Below are positions 28,279-37,361 of a stretch of DNA of 64,000 nucleotides, one piece after another. A program made the translations under genes and the position numbers. Within the stretch, counting starts at the first letter, position 1, and the number at the start of each line of letters is the position of its first letter. Below the pieces are notes generated by a model, which saw only the letters and a list, made by a program, of their open reading frames with translations, made no database searches and was not told where the DNA came from. This stretch comes from Chitinophaga agri (GTDB taxonomy: Bacteria; Bacteroidota; Bacteroidia; Chitinophagales; Chitinophagaceae): assembly GCF_010093065.1 (NCBI RefSeq), contig NZ_CP048113.1:4216001-4280000 (forward strand), written 5' to 3'.

Positions 28279-28294
28279 ATCCGGCGTGCCGGAT
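28279..28294 (+). terminator. Small perfect hairpin after the OPT gene
   Basis: ATCCGGC and GCCGGAT flank GT, 13 nt after the stop codon; it probably acts together with the stronger terminator downstream. Confidence 0.45.
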
Positions 28295-28315
28295 GCAAAC
28301 ATATTCTTCTCAAAA

Positions 28316-28349
28316 GAAAAATCCTGATCTGGTACAGATCAGGATTTTT
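28316..28349 (+). terminator. Terminator of the OPT gene
   Basis: AAAAATCCTGATC pairs with GATCAGGATTTTT around TGGTACA, followed by TACTTT. Confidence 0.9.
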
Positions 28350-28414
28350 ACTTTAGGCAGCCGCTATTTACAATTAACTGCTTATTATTGCGTTATAAAC
28401 AAAATACCCCCTTT

Positions 28415-28912
28415 ATGCGCCTTATCCTAACCATTCTTTGTGCCTGTCTGTTGTTATCCGCCTGCGAACAGGAACATCAGGAAGAATTACGCAAATTTGT
28501 TGCTTTCGAACTCGACAACATGATATTTGAAGGCGAAAATCCCAATGCCGTCCTTACAATGGCCAATCTTACCGATACTGATCCCAATAATGATATTGAC
28601 CAACTGGTCATCACAGCAAATGGCTATACAGCAGATGAAGTAACGATCACACTCTTAGGCACCGGCGACGGGCTCAGAAAAGGCATCTTTCATTCAAGTG
28701 ATGGGAATAGTCTTACACTATTTTCCAGCATTCCCAACACCCATCAGATCGCAAATCAACAGCTCGGTACTTTCACATTTGAAATCACCACGGTACAAGA
28801 CAGCCTTATCGAAGGTAAATTCTATGGCACACTGGTAGATAGTTCAGGCGCCATCTCTCCCAAAGAAGCAAAATATGGTTTCATCCGCACCATCGTCAAA
28901 GCTGCCCGTTAA
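28415..28912 (+). CDS. Lipoprotein of unknown function
   Basis: A 165-aa lipoprotein. ATG 28415 gives MRLILTILCACLLLSAC, a clear lipobox with Cys at residue 17; an upstream TTG is less likely. The mature part is rich in acidic residues and threonine and appears to be a beta-sandwich (NDIDQLVITANGYTADEVTI; QQLGTFTFEITTVQDS). I do not recognise the family. Its stop codon shares the tetranucleotide TTAA with the stop of the convergent DUF1501 gene (28909-28912). Confidence 0.7.
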   Translation: MRLILTILCACLLLSACEQEHQEELRKFVAFELDNMIFEGENPNAVLTMANLTDTDPNNDIDQLVITANGYTADEVTITLLGTGDGLRKGIFHSSDGNSLTLFSSIPNTHQIANQQLGTFTFEITTVQDSLIEGKFYGTLVDSSGAISPKEAKYGFIRTIVKAAR

Positions 28913-30123
28913 ACAAACGACAGGTGAGGATATTGCTGCTTCAGAATGGCCGCATCATCTGCCGCAAGCCATTTCTTCAGCAAGGTCGCATATACACTTT
29001 TGAAATCGACGGTATACTGCAGGTCTCCATCTTTCAGATTGGCCAGATCAGGTCCTTCATTAAGCAGGCCCCGTTGCTTAAGACCTCCACCAATGATGAA
29101 CATGTTATTGGCGGTGCCATGGTCGGTGCCACCGCCGGCATTTTGCTCCACACGACGACCAAATTCAGAAAAGGTTACAATCACCACATCCTGAAAACGG
29201 TGATTATTCTTCAGTTCCTTTGTCAATGCCGTAATTGCCTCATCCAGTCGTTTCAACTGCGTTTGCTGTGAAGCCAGCTGATTCACATGGGTATCAAATG
29301 CACCGTGAGAGACGTAGTATACTTTGGTACTGATATCTGACATGATCAGGCGTGCAATCGTCTGCATATTTTTACCCAGTTCCGTAGCAGGGAAGAGCTC
29401 TTTCGTTTTATATGCCCTGAACTGACCTTTAATATATTCAGCAGAAGACATTGTCGCGCCCATCGTCTTATACAGATAATCCACTGGTTGATGATCATCT
29501 GTTACTGTATGTCCACCCGAGTGCTTATTCAACAGCTCTCTGAACATACGATCATTGGCCGCAGCCTGCAGTTTATCAGGATCCTTAAAGGCCAGTCCTT
29601 TCTGCACATCACCCTTCATCGCCAGACTTAACGTATCGTCTATTTCCAGTGCCTGTACCGGCTTATCACATCCTTTACACTGTGCATCAAGAAAACGACC
29701 GATCCAGCCATCTGTCCAGTTCTCCGCAGATGAACTTGCGGACTGCCAGATATCCATTGACCGGAAATGTGAGCGATCAGGATTAGGATATCCTACATTG
29801 TTCAGCAATGCCAGCGATCCTTCGTCATACAATGCCTTCATACCCTGTAACGCAGGATGTAAGCCTGTTTCATCTGTGAGTGATAAGGCCTGCTCCCGGG
29901 AAATACCCAGCGTAGGACGTAGTTTGTAGTAAATATCATTCCGGTAAGGAATGACCGTATTCAATCCATCATTGCCGCCCGACAATTGTACCACTACCAG
30001 TACCTTGTTTCCTGGAGGCACCATATTATCTCTTTCCAATGCCTTGAGGAACCTGGGCATCATCAGGGAAGCAGAGGCCAATGATCCTACCTGTAAAAAA
30101 CGTCTTCTGTTTAAGATCTCCAT
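28909..30123 (-). CDS. DUF1501 family protein (Tat-exported)
   Basis: A 404-aa protein of the DUF1501 family, an alkaline-phosphatase/sulfatase-like fold of unknown activity. A twin-arginine-type signal is seen (MEILNRRRFLQVGSLASASL). Family motifs: VQLSGGNDGLNTVIPYRND, NPDRSHFRSMDIWQSAS, YVSHGAFDTHVNQ, and FSEFGRRVEQNAGGGTDHGT. It is encoded 25 bp downstream of a DUF1800 gene; the two always travel together in Bacteroidota, Planctomycetes and others, but their substrate is unknown. Confidence 0.92.
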   Translation of the reverse strand: MEILNRRRFLQVGSLASASLMMPRFLKALERDNMVPPGNKVLVVVQLSGGNDGLNTVIPYRNDIYYKLRPTLGISREQALSLTDETGLHPALQGMKALYDEGSLALLNNVGYPNPDRSHFRSMDIWQSASSSAENWTDGWIGRFLDAQCKGCDKPVQALEIDDTLSLAMKGDVQKGLAFKDPDKLQAAANDRMFRELLNKHSGGHTVTDDHQPVDYLYKTMGATMSSAEYIKGQFRAYKTKELFPATELGKNMQTIARLIMSDISTKVYYVSHGAFDTHVNQLASQQTQLKRLDEAITALTKELKNNHRFQDVVIVTFSEFGRRVEQNAGGGTDHGTANNMFIIGGGLKQRGLLNEGPDLANLKDGDLQYTVDFKSVYATLLKKWLAADDAAILKQQYPHLSFV

Positions 30124-30148
30124 GAGTTAATTTTTTTAAGTGGATACA

Positions 30149-31588
30149 TTAGCACAACTGGTATTCCGGTGTGCTCATGACTGCAATCGCAATGGTTTTA
30201 ATATAATTTTCACGGGAGGAGGCATCAGCATAGTTCTCCAGTAATTGTCTGCTGACATGCTTATTTGTTTGCAGTAAAGATCCTGCAATCGCATCTGCCA
30301 GTTTCTCACGTGGTACCTTCTCATAATCTTTCAGCAACGCATCCCAGTTAATAACCCCTTTGATCTTTTTTGCATATTGTTTCCGGACAGATTCATTCAG
30401 CTGCATCGTCACTTTATAACTACCCATGCCCATTTCAGGCGTGATCTCTTTGGGCGTGATGTTAAACTCTTCTTCATAAAAGATCATCTTAGGCAGTTGC
30501 ATACGATACATCAGACTGGAGCTGTCTATCCAGTTGCGTCCACCTGGCCATCCGGCTACATTGGGCGGATAAAACAACACTTGCCCCAGTACCTGTTGAA
30601 AAGATAATAGCACCTCTTCTTTTTCAAACGCTACCGGTACTGTCTTGCGTAAACCTACAAGTAGTTCCACCGGTGATTTTATCCGTGTGCCAATAAGGCG
30701 CTCATCATAAAACCAGTCTGCATTGAAGAGGTGTTGCATTAATGCATCAATATCATATCCGGAGGTATAGAACTTATCTGCCAGTGCATTTATTCTTGCT
30801 TCATCAGGATTTTCATCGACAAAGTACCGGTATATTTTCCCGGTGATATATCTGGCTGTTTCTTTTCTTTCAAGTAATATCTTCAATACATCATCGCCTG
30901 TAAAGTTGCCTGTCTTCCCTAACACAGTCTTATCGCTATTGTCATGTCGTTTGGGCCTGAATACAAAACTGCCATCACCTTCATATCCCCAGCCGGTAAA
31001 GGCACGGGCAGCTTCTTTAATATCCATTTCCGTATAATGTCCTCTACCCATCGTGAACAGTTCCATTACTTCGCGGGCAAAGTTCTCATTGGGATGCGCT
31101 TTGTAGTTCTGCTGATTGTTCAGGAACTGTAACATAGCTGGAGACTTGGATACAGCCGTCAGTAATTCGGCGAAATTGCCCAATGCATTCTCTCTTATAA
31201 CCTGCAACAGCTGCTGATTGAACAGCACATTTTGCGTACGGCACGCAAAGTGGCCATGCCAGAAAAGCGCCATCTTCTCCCGGAGAGGATGTTCGCTTTG
31301 CACCATTTCGTTTAACCATTGCAGATTAAGTTCCCTGATGCCCTGGCGGTTCATCCTGTTCACTTCCCGCTTCTCTTCCGGTGACATTGATTTGTTGCGA
31401 TCAGGGAGATCCGAGACGTCCCTTACCTTCAGTGGTGTCTGCGCATCTTTCTCAGGCCCGGTCAATATTCTGCTGATGACCTTACTACGTTTTTTATGGG
31501 TCCAGTCTTCTATGATGGAGGGGGAAGCACCAAAACCGGCTCTCCATGCCAGGTGTTGCATTTGCAGTTTTTCAGGAATAGCGGCCAT
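30149..31588 (-). CDS. DUF1800 family protein
   Basis: A 479-aa protein of the DUF1800 family. ATG 31588 (MAAIPEKLQMQHLAWRAGFG) is preferred over an upstream TTG. Motifs include LRVGFGAS-like HLAWRAGFGAS, KMALFWHGHFACR, NENFAREVMELFTMG, AARAFTGWGYEG and LGQVLFYPPNVAGWPGG, all typical. No signal peptide is evident, unlike many homologues. It is the first gene of a two-gene operon with the DUF1501 protein. Function is unknown; a joint role in surface polymer handling has been proposed but nothing here tests it. Confidence 0.9.
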   Translation of the reverse strand: MAAIPEKLQMQHLAWRAGFGASPSIIEDWTHKKRSKVISRILTGPEKDAQTPLKVRDVSDLPDRNKSMSPEEKREVNRMNRQGIRELNLQWLNEMVQSEHPLREKMALFWHGHFACRTQNVLFNQQLLQVIRENALGNFAELLTAVSKSPAMLQFLNNQQNYKAHPNENFAREVMELFTMGRGHYTEMDIKEAARAFTGWGYEGDGSFVFRPKRHDNSDKTVLGKTGNFTGDDVLKILLERKETARYITGKIYRYFVDENPDEARINALADKFYTSGYDIDALMQHLFNADWFYDERLIGTRIKSPVELLVGLRKTVPVAFEKEEVLLSFQQVLGQVLFYPPNVAGWPGGRNWIDSSSLMYRMQLPKMIFYEEEFNITPKEITPEMGMGSYKVTMQLNESVRKQYAKKIKGVINWDALLKDYEKVPREKLADAIAGSLLQTNKHVSRQLLENYADASSRENYIKTIAIAVMSTPEYQLC

Positions 31589-31755
31589 ACAGGAAATAGA
31601 TTTGGGATTTGACAACTGGCGATCGTAAAGGTTTAACAGCGGGCACAGGATTTAACATGATGAAATTGTTAACAGTGCACATGCAGCTATTACAAAATAA
31701 AAATAGCCCGTTTCACTGTTAACAAATATCATTACGGCAGTTGTGAATCATGTAA

Positions 31756-32964
31756 TTACTGACGGAATCGCCATACCGGATAACTGCTCCCCTTTGCAAA
31801 TACCCTCTGCTCTGGGGGTAATTCCAGGAATCCATCCGCCTGCAGCAATGCAGCCAGATCACCGGAACCATGATAGGGTGGGGGAAGGGCTACTAACTGT
31901 CCACCCGCCACAGGGTGCAGGCGTACCGGCATAAAATAGGTCAGCGGAGAGGCGAAGTTCACATCGGCACCTAATACCGCATGTGGTACAGGCGGTGCGT
32001 CATACTGCATACAGGCACGTAACCATGGCAACACGTACCGGTAGCAGCACATAAAACCCGACACAGGATTACCCGGCAACGCAAATACTACCGGCCCTTC
32101 TTCAAACTTTCCGAACAGAAAAGGTTTGCCCGGACGTTGCTGTACTTTATGAAATACCTGCTGCATACCCATCTGTTCCAGTACATGTGGCAGATAATCG
32201 TATTTTCCAGCGGATACAGCTCCTGTACATATCCAGGCATCCATTGTCTTTAAGGAAGTAAATAACGCCTGTATAGCAGCCTCGTTATCTTCCACGTGAT
32301 AACAGGTAGCCTCTATACCCAGTTCTTTCAGGGCAGCGGCCAGGCTATAGGAGTTGGAGATCCTTACCTGATGGATATCCGGGGTATCACCTACAGGTAC
32401 CAGTTCATCACCAGTAGCAATCACTGCCACTTTGGGCAACCTGCTCACATTAACCATCGTCTTACCAACCGATGCAAGCACACCAATCTCCGCCGCTGTC
32501 AGCCAGGTACCTGCAGGAATAACCAGCTGACCTGCAGCCGCATCGGTACCCTGCCGGTGAATATGCTGCCCTTTTGCTACTGCGGCATTAATGGTAAAGC
32601 GCCTGAACCCTTCATGCTCTGAGACTGTCAGATGCTCATACTGTATCACCGTATCGGTCATTTCCGGCATGATCGCTCCGGTCATCACTTCCATACAATT
32701 CGCAGTATTTCCCAGTTGTTTACGGGGCATACCGGCTGCCTGCATATCTTCCACACCAAAGACAGTCTGACCTTTGGCATAAGTTTCATAGTCTATGGCT
32801 ATTCCATCCATCATGGCCCTGTCATAGGGAGGAAAGTCTCTGTCAGATAATACCGGTTCCCGCAGGATACGTCCGGTGGCAGCAGTAAATGGCAATTGTT
32901 CCATTCCGAAATCACGAACGGTACTCATTACCGCAGCATATGCGGCTGTTACGTCTATCAGCAT
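31756..32964 (-). CDS. moeA: Molybdopterin molybdenumtransferase MoeA
   Basis: A 402-aa protein that inserts molybdenum into adenylylated molybdopterin. Motifs: FPPYDRAMMDGIA near residue 44, ANCMEVMTGAIMPE, VAVIATGDELV, RISNSYSLAAAL and ALPGNPVSGFMCCYRYV. It is divergent from moaC, with start codons 43 bp apart, so the two share a promoter region. Other cofactor genes (mobA, moaE, moaD, moeB) lie within 10 kb; moaA and mog are not in the window. Confidence 0.95.
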   Translation of the reverse strand: MLIDVTAAYAAVMSTVRDFGMEQLPFTAATGRILREPVLSDRDFPPYDRAMMDGIAIDYETYAKGQTVFGVEDMQAAGMPRKQLGNTANCMEVMTGAIMPEMTDTVIQYEHLTVSEHEGFRRFTINAAVAKGQHIHRQGTDAAAGQLVIPAGTWLTAAEIGVLASVGKTMVNVSRLPKVAVIATGDELVPVGDTPDIHQVRISNSYSLAAALKELGIEATCYHVEDNEAAIQALFTSLKTMDAWICTGAVSAGKYDYLPHVLEQMGMQQVFHKVQQRPGKPFLFGKFEEGPVVFALPGNPVSGFMCCYRYVLPWLRACMQYDAPPVPHAVLGADVNFASPLTYFMPVRLHPVAGGQLVALPPPYHGSGDLAALLQADGFLELPPEQRVFAKGSSYPVWRFRQ

Positions 32965-33007
32965 TGTTTTGGAGGTTTGATTGCTTTAGTTGTAAATTTA
33001 TTCCATT

Positions 33008-33490
33008 ATGAGCAATGATTCAAGTCAACAGGAATTTTCGCATCTCAACGCAGCAGATCAACCAACCATGGTAGATGTGAGCGGGAAGTCAGCAACCGTG
33101 CGTGTGGCAGTAGCGGAAAGCAGGGTATTTCTACCGGAAATCGTCAGGCAGCAGTTCAGCGGAACGGATATTCAGACAAAGAAAGGGGCCGTATTCCAGA
33201 CCGCTATACTAGCGGGCATCATGGGTGCAAAAAGAACACCGGAGCTGATCCCGCTATGTCATACATTGCTGCTGGACGGTTGTCAGGTGGATATTACGCT
33301 TGAAAATGAGGAAGCCGTGATACGCTGTACTGTGAAGACCACCGGAAAGACAGGCGTGGAAATGGAAGCGCTGACAGGTGCCAGTGTAGCAGCATTAACC
33401 ATTTATGATATGTGTAAAGCATTCACACATGAGATGGTGATACAGGGAACACGACTGATCAGTAAAACAGGCGGCAAACGCGATTTTTAA
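33008..33490 (+). CDS. moaC: Cyclic pyranopterin monophosphate synthase MoaC
   Basis: A 160-aa enzyme that, after MoaA, forms cyclic pyranopterin monophosphate. Motifs: FSHLNAADQPTMVDVSGKS, KKGAVFQTAILAGIMGAKRT, IPLCHTLLLDG and TGVEMEALTGASVAALTIYDM, including the conserved His and Lys residues of the active site. It is followed 10 bp later by mobA on the same strand. Length is normal. Confidence 0.96.
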   Translation: MSNDSSQQEFSHLNAADQPTMVDVSGKSATVRVAVAESRVFLPEIVRQQFSGTDIQTKKGAVFQTAILAGIMGAKRTPELIPLCHTLLLDGCQVDITLENEEAVIRCTVKTTGKTGVEMEALTGASVAALTIYDMCKAFTHEMVIQGTRLISKTGGKRDF

Positions 33491-33500
33491 AAACAGTGAC

Positions 33501-34085
33501 ATGGCAGCACCATTAAAAGGACTCATTCTCTGCGGAGGCCGGAGTACGCGTATGCAACAGGATAAAAGTCAAATTGCATATCATGGCAAACCGCAATGGC
33601 AATATCTATACGAACTCGTACAATCTGTTATTCCAGATGTGTATGTTTCGTGCCGGGAAGAACAAAAAGCGACACTACATACAGGCATTCCTGTGATAAT
33701 GGACAATGTGGAAGGAGCAGGACCTTCTGTAGGACTGCTGAGCGCAAGTGCTGCCTATCCCGAAACCGCGTGGCTGGTACTGGCAGTAGACCTTCCACTG
33801 ATCAGTGAACAGACCATCAACTATCTGCTTGCAGAAAGAAAGCCGGACAAAGACGCAACCTCACTTATCAGCCCCTTTAATCAGCTACCGGAACCATTGA
33901 TTGCGATATGGGAGCCGTCGGGGTTGAAAAAGCTACAGGAGAACTTTGCTGCCGGCAGGAACTGTCCGCGTAAAACATTGCTGAATGCTGATATTTTCCA
34001 GATAGAGAATCCTTTTTCGGCAGAGCAATACAATGCTAATACGCCTGAAGAAATGAGAGAAGCTGGCAGGCAGCTGGGATTATGA
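33501..34085 (+). CDS. mobA: Molybdenum cofactor guanylyltransferase MobA-like
   Basis: A 194-aa nucleotidyltransferase with the N-terminal loop LCGGRSTRMQQDKSQ, a slightly changed form of GGxSxRMGxDK, and the acidic DLPLIS metal site (AVDLPLISEQT). MobA attaches GMP to molybdenum cofactor. It is in an operon with moaC (10 bp gap). The Gly after RM is replaced by Gln, so nucleotide choice (GMP or CMP, as in MocA) is not certain. Confidence 0.88.
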   Translation: MAAPLKGLILCGGRSTRMQQDKSQIAYHGKPQWQYLYELVQSVIPDVYVSCREEQKATLHTGIPVIMDNVEGAGPSVGLLSASAAYPETAWLVLAVDLPLISEQTINYLLAERKPDKDATSLISPFNQLPEPLIAIWEPSGLKKLQENFAAGRNCPRKTLLNADIFQIENPFSAEQYNANTPEEMREAGRQLGL

Positions 34086-34145
34086 TGCATGGCCCTTGTC
34101 GTATTCATCTTTCAGCTAATATATGTTGCTAAAAAATAGTAAATC

Positions 34146-34167
34146 GTCCGCTAATGGCGGACTTTTT
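34146..34167 (+). terminator. Terminator after mobA
   Basis: GTCCGC pairs with GCGGAC around TAATG, followed by TTTTT, about 60 nt after the mobA stop. Confidence 0.8.
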
Positions 34168-34279
34168 CATACCTCCCTGTCATAAACGTCCCCGGTAAAT
34201 CTCCGGTCGACCCACACTGCCTTTTCTGACCCAGTATTTATTTCGTGCAGCCCAATAAGTAAGTTTTTCTTCAAAACTA

Positions 34280-34311
34280 TTTGCAACAAAGATGCAAACT
34301 GTATATATTTG
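34280..34311 (+). promoter_or_regulatory. Promoter with embedded inverted-repeat operator for the metal-type uptake operon
   Basis: A -33 TTTG (34280-34283) and a perfect -7 TATATTTG (34304-34311) are 20 nt apart. The spacer holds an inverted repeat, TTTGCA-ACAAAGA-TGCAAA (34280-34298), that overlaps the -33 box. A repressor bound here would block polymerase; the size and A/T character suit a Fur/Zur-family site, which is inference. Confidence 0.65.
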
Positions 34312-34315
34312 CTGC

Positions 34316-34633
34316 GTGATAAGATCAATTCTATACAGAGCCGTAGCATATCTCCTGCTCATAGCATTCAGCTATGTACAGGCAGTACAGGTTCTGCATG
34401 ATTATCGCCATCATCACTACTCATCCGGAAAAAGTCTGCATTTTGGCAAAGACCCTGCCTGTAAGATATGCGAACATCTGCTGGTGAAAAAGCACCAGTC
34501 ACTAACGGGTGAGATCTATTCACTACTTGACGTTAACACAACATTTGAAATAATCAGGGAGGTACCATGCAATACACCTCCCGCGATTGCCTTACCCAGC
34601 AGTCTGAATAAAGGTCCTCCATCTATAGCATAA
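34316..34633 (+). CDS. Small exported His/Cys-rich protein, first gene of metal-type uptake operon
   Basis: A 105-aa protein if started at GTG 34316 (MIRSILYRAVAYLLLIAFSY), which gives a good signal/anchor; an in-frame ATG at 34292 lies upstream of the predicted -7 box and inside the operator, so is unlikely. After the hydrophobic segment come LHDYRHHHYSS and CKICEHLLVKKH, which look like metal ligands (three adjacent His, CxxC, further His). I do not recognise the family. It precedes a TonB receptor by 58 bp and two His-rich lipoproteins, so a role in periplasmic metal handling is inferred. Start of transcription and translation may nearly coincide. Confidence 0.6.
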   Translation: MIRSILYRAVAYLLLIAFSYVQAVQVLHDYRHHHYSSGKSLHFGKDPACKICEHLLVKKHQSLTGEIYSLLDVNTTFEIIREVPCNTPPAIALPSSLNKGPPSIA

Positions 34634-34691
34634 CTATTGTTCTGCCATCAACAGTTTTGAGTCTCTTCAAAACACTTTAAACTATACATAC

Positions 34692-36728
34692 ATGTCGATT
34701 TCAAAACAGCTGCCGCTGTTTTGCCTGTTGTCTTTTGCCATACCCTTAGTGGCACAGGATAAGAGAGGCGATACTATTCGCCTGCGCGACATCGAAGTGA
34801 AAGGTAAATCGCCTGTAAAAACAGGTACTGCCACTGCCATGTCGTTACGCAATGAACAGTTAGAACAAACACGCGGTAAAAGCCTTGCCGGCGCGTTATC
34901 CAGCCTTCCGGGTGTAAGCATCCTTAAAACAGGTCATTCCATCGAGAAGCCTGTCATCAACGGGATGCACAGTAACAGGGTACTGATACTGAACAATGGC
35001 GTACGGCAGGAAGGACAGCAATGGGGTACTGAGCATGCGCCCGAAGTAGATGCCTACATCGCTAAAGAACTGACCGTTATTAAAGGCGCGGAAGGCGTAC
35101 GCTATGGCGCGGATGCACTAGGCGGAGTGATACTGGTGAAACCAGCCCCTTTACCGGATACAGGCATAGTAAAAGGAGAAGTGCATCTGAATGCTGCCAG
35201 CAATGGACGCTCCGGCAATATCGCCGGTGTCCTGAATGGCAACATACACGGACTGGGCTGGCGGGTACAGGGCTCCTTCAAAAAAGCAGGAAATATAAAA
35301 ACAGCCGGCTATTACCTGGGCAATACCGGTATGAATGAAAGTAACTTTTCAGGTGCCCTCAAATACAGATCACTGGATGCCTACTTTAGCCATTTCAGCA
35401 CACAGATCGGTATTCTGCACAGTGCGCATATTGGTACTATAGAAGATATCGAAGCACGTATCGCACACGGCAGGCCATTTGAACAATATAATTTCACTTA
35501 CGACATCAATGCGCCACGTCAGCAGGTAACGCACGATCTCGGCAAACTTACCTGGCATCATAAAGACCTGGAGATACAGTACGCCATACAGCGCAATCGC
35601 CGGCAGGAATTTGATGTCCGAAGAGGCGCCGGCAATGACGTCAAACCGATGATGGATCTTGTACTCACTACCCAGACACTGGACGCAGCCTATACACGCC
35701 GGCATAAGAGTGGACTGAAAAGCACGTGGGGAATGAATGGCATGATGCAGGTTAATAACAATACACCTGGTACCGGCACGACACCACTGATACCGAATTA
35801 TGATAGTTATTCATTCGGTACCTATGCTGTAGCACGACTGGTAAAAGAGCAGTACGAGCTGGAAGCAGGCATCAGATATGATGTTAAATATTTTGACGCA
35901 GCCGGCTACCGGTATGACTATTCCCATTTCAATGACAATGGCGGTTTTGACCTCAATCTCTTTACTGCTAACAGAACATTTCATAATGTCTCCGGCGCAT
36001 TAGGTGGCGTATTACATATCGACGACTACTTTGAATTACGCACCAATATAGGACTGGCATGGAGAGCACCAACTGCCAATGAATTGTATAGCGACGGATT
36101 ACATCATGGTGCCGCTATCTATGAGATCGGCAATCCGGATATGAAAAGTGAACAGGGATATAAATGGGTCAACTCTTTATCATACACCAGTAAACAAATA
36201 CAGTTACACCTGGATGTATATGGTCACTACATCAGGAATTACATCTATGCACAACCTAATCCGGACACGGTCAGGAGAACGGTGCGCGGTACATTCCCGA
36301 TCTTCATGTACGAGCAGACCGATGCGGCTTTTGCTGGCTTTGACTTCGGAGGAAGCTATCACTTTCTGCCACCCCTTACATATACAGCGAATGTATCTCT
36401 CATCAGAAGCAGGGAATACCTTCCCTACATACCAGCTGACCGTATAGATCATGGTCTGCAATGGGATTATAAACACGCTTACTTAAAAATGGAGCACCGG
36501 TATGTTGCCCGGCAGCGACGTTACAGGGTGCATAGTGATTATGCGCCACCACCACCTGCGTATCACCTGCTTTCCGCGACAGCAGCCATGAAGTTTACAT
36601 CACTATCAGTAAGCCTTACGGTAGAAAACATCACCAATAATCTTTATAAAGATTACATGGACCGGTTCAGGTATTACGCACATGAAATGGGTAGAAACTT
36701 TACACTCAGGATTCATTATACATTCTAA
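34692..36728 (+). CDS. TonB-dependent receptor, likely metal (zinc/copper-type) uptake
   Basis: A 678-aa outer-membrane receptor. Signal peptide to about residue 21 (IPLVAQ), no CarboxypepD domain, then a plug (ALSSLPGVSILKTGHSIEKP, VINGMHSNRVLILNNGVRQE, QQWGTEHAPEVDAYIAKELT, VIKGAEGVRYGADALGG) and a barrel ending with Phe (FTLRIHYTF). The short, ancestral-type architecture resembles ZnuD-like and siderophore receptors more than sugar SusC receptors. Flanking His-rich proteins and an operator in the promoter suggest zinc, copper or a similar metal. The ligand itself cannot be read from the sequence. Confidence 0.88.
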   Translation: MSISKQLPLFCLLSFAIPLVAQDKRGDTIRLRDIEVKGKSPVKTGTATAMSLRNEQLEQTRGKSLAGALSSLPGVSILKTGHSIEKPVINGMHSNRVLILNNGVRQEGQQWGTEHAPEVDAYIAKELTVIKGAEGVRYGADALGGVILVKPAPLPDTGIVKGEVHLNAASNGRSGNIAGVLNGNIHGLGWRVQGSFKKAGNIKTAGYYLGNTGMNESNFSGALKYRSLDAYFSHFSTQIGILHSAHIGTIEDIEARIAHGRPFEQYNFTYDINAPRQQVTHDLGKLTWHHKDLEIQYAIQRNRRQEFDVRRGAGNDVKPMMDLVLTTQTLDAAYTRRHKSGLKSTWGMNGMMQVNNNTPGTGTTPLIPNYDSYSFGTYAVARLVKEQYELEAGIRYDVKYFDAAGYRYDYSHFNDNGGFDLNLFTANRTFHNVSGALGGVLHIDDYFELRTNIGLAWRAPTANELYSDGLHHGAAIYEIGNPDMKSEQGYKWVNSLSYTSKQIQLHLDVYGHYIRNYIYAQPNPDTVRRTVRGTFPIFMYEQTDAAFAGFDFGGSYHFLPPLTYTANVSLIRSREYLPYIPADRIDHGLQWDYKHAYLKMEHRYVARQRRYRVHSDYAPPPPAYHLLSATAAMKFTSLSVSLTVENITNNLYKDYMDRFRYYAHEMGRNFTLRIHYTF

Positions 36729-36741
36729 ACAATATACAACT

Positions 36742-37341
36742 ATGAACAAGTTACACAGCTATCTCCTCCTAGGGATAATCAGCTTCGGTATTATGACATT
36801 TTCATCGTGTTCCAAAGAAGATCCGGTACCGGAAAAAGACCAGGAAGAGGTAGGTAAAACATCACTGCTGCTACAGGAAGTTGAATGGGATGGTGATTTT
36901 AGCACAGGACATGCACATGCTATTGATGGTGCTGCCATTGATACTATACAGTTTGATGAGCAGGGTAATGCGCCTGCCGGATTTCACCTCCACCTGCATA
37001 CCGGCAGATCTTACAAAATGACACTTATTGCACGCGACTATGCGGGCCGTGAAATACAACAAACCTTCCTGGACAGGGCAGATATACACCAGGCGGTCAT
37101 ACTCGGTGCACCGGATGGTGTAATGGATTATACATATGGAGATGATCAGGTAGGTGTCACCGGTTACCTGCACATTGTTAAAAGTGCATCCACTTTTACA
37201 TTACAATATCTCATGAGGCATCTTAATCCAGGTGTAAAGGCACAGGTAACACCTGATGACTGGAACAACGCCAACTACCAGACGAAGCTTGCAGGAGCGA
37301 CTGATCTCGACTTAAAATTTGAATTACACCCTGTTGAATAA
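36742..37341 (+). CDS. His-rich lipoprotein A of the metal-type operon
   Basis: A 199-aa lipoprotein starting at ATG 36742, 13 bp after the TonB receptor. The lipobox is MTFSSC. The mature part has TGHAHAIDG and FHLHLHTGRSY, and ends with DDWNNANYQTKLAGATDLDLKFELHP. That end is shared with the next gene (DWNHTDYASKYAGTDVVKLTFEVH), so the two are paralogues. A beta-sandwich fold seems likely. It may be a surface or periplasmic metal-binding partner of the receptor. The family name is not known to me with certainty. Confidence 0.75.
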   Translation: MNKLHSYLLLGIISFGIMTFSSCSKEDPVPEKDQEEVGKTSLLLQEVEWDGDFSTGHAHAIDGAAIDTIQFDEQGNAPAGFHLHLHTGRSYKMTLIARDYAGREIQQTFLDRADIHQAVILGAPDGVMDYTYGDDQVGVTGYLHIVKSASTFTLQYLMRHLNPGVKAQVTPDDWNNANYQTKLAGATDLDLKFELHPVE

Positions 37342-37361
37342 AAACCAATAAACATACGAAC

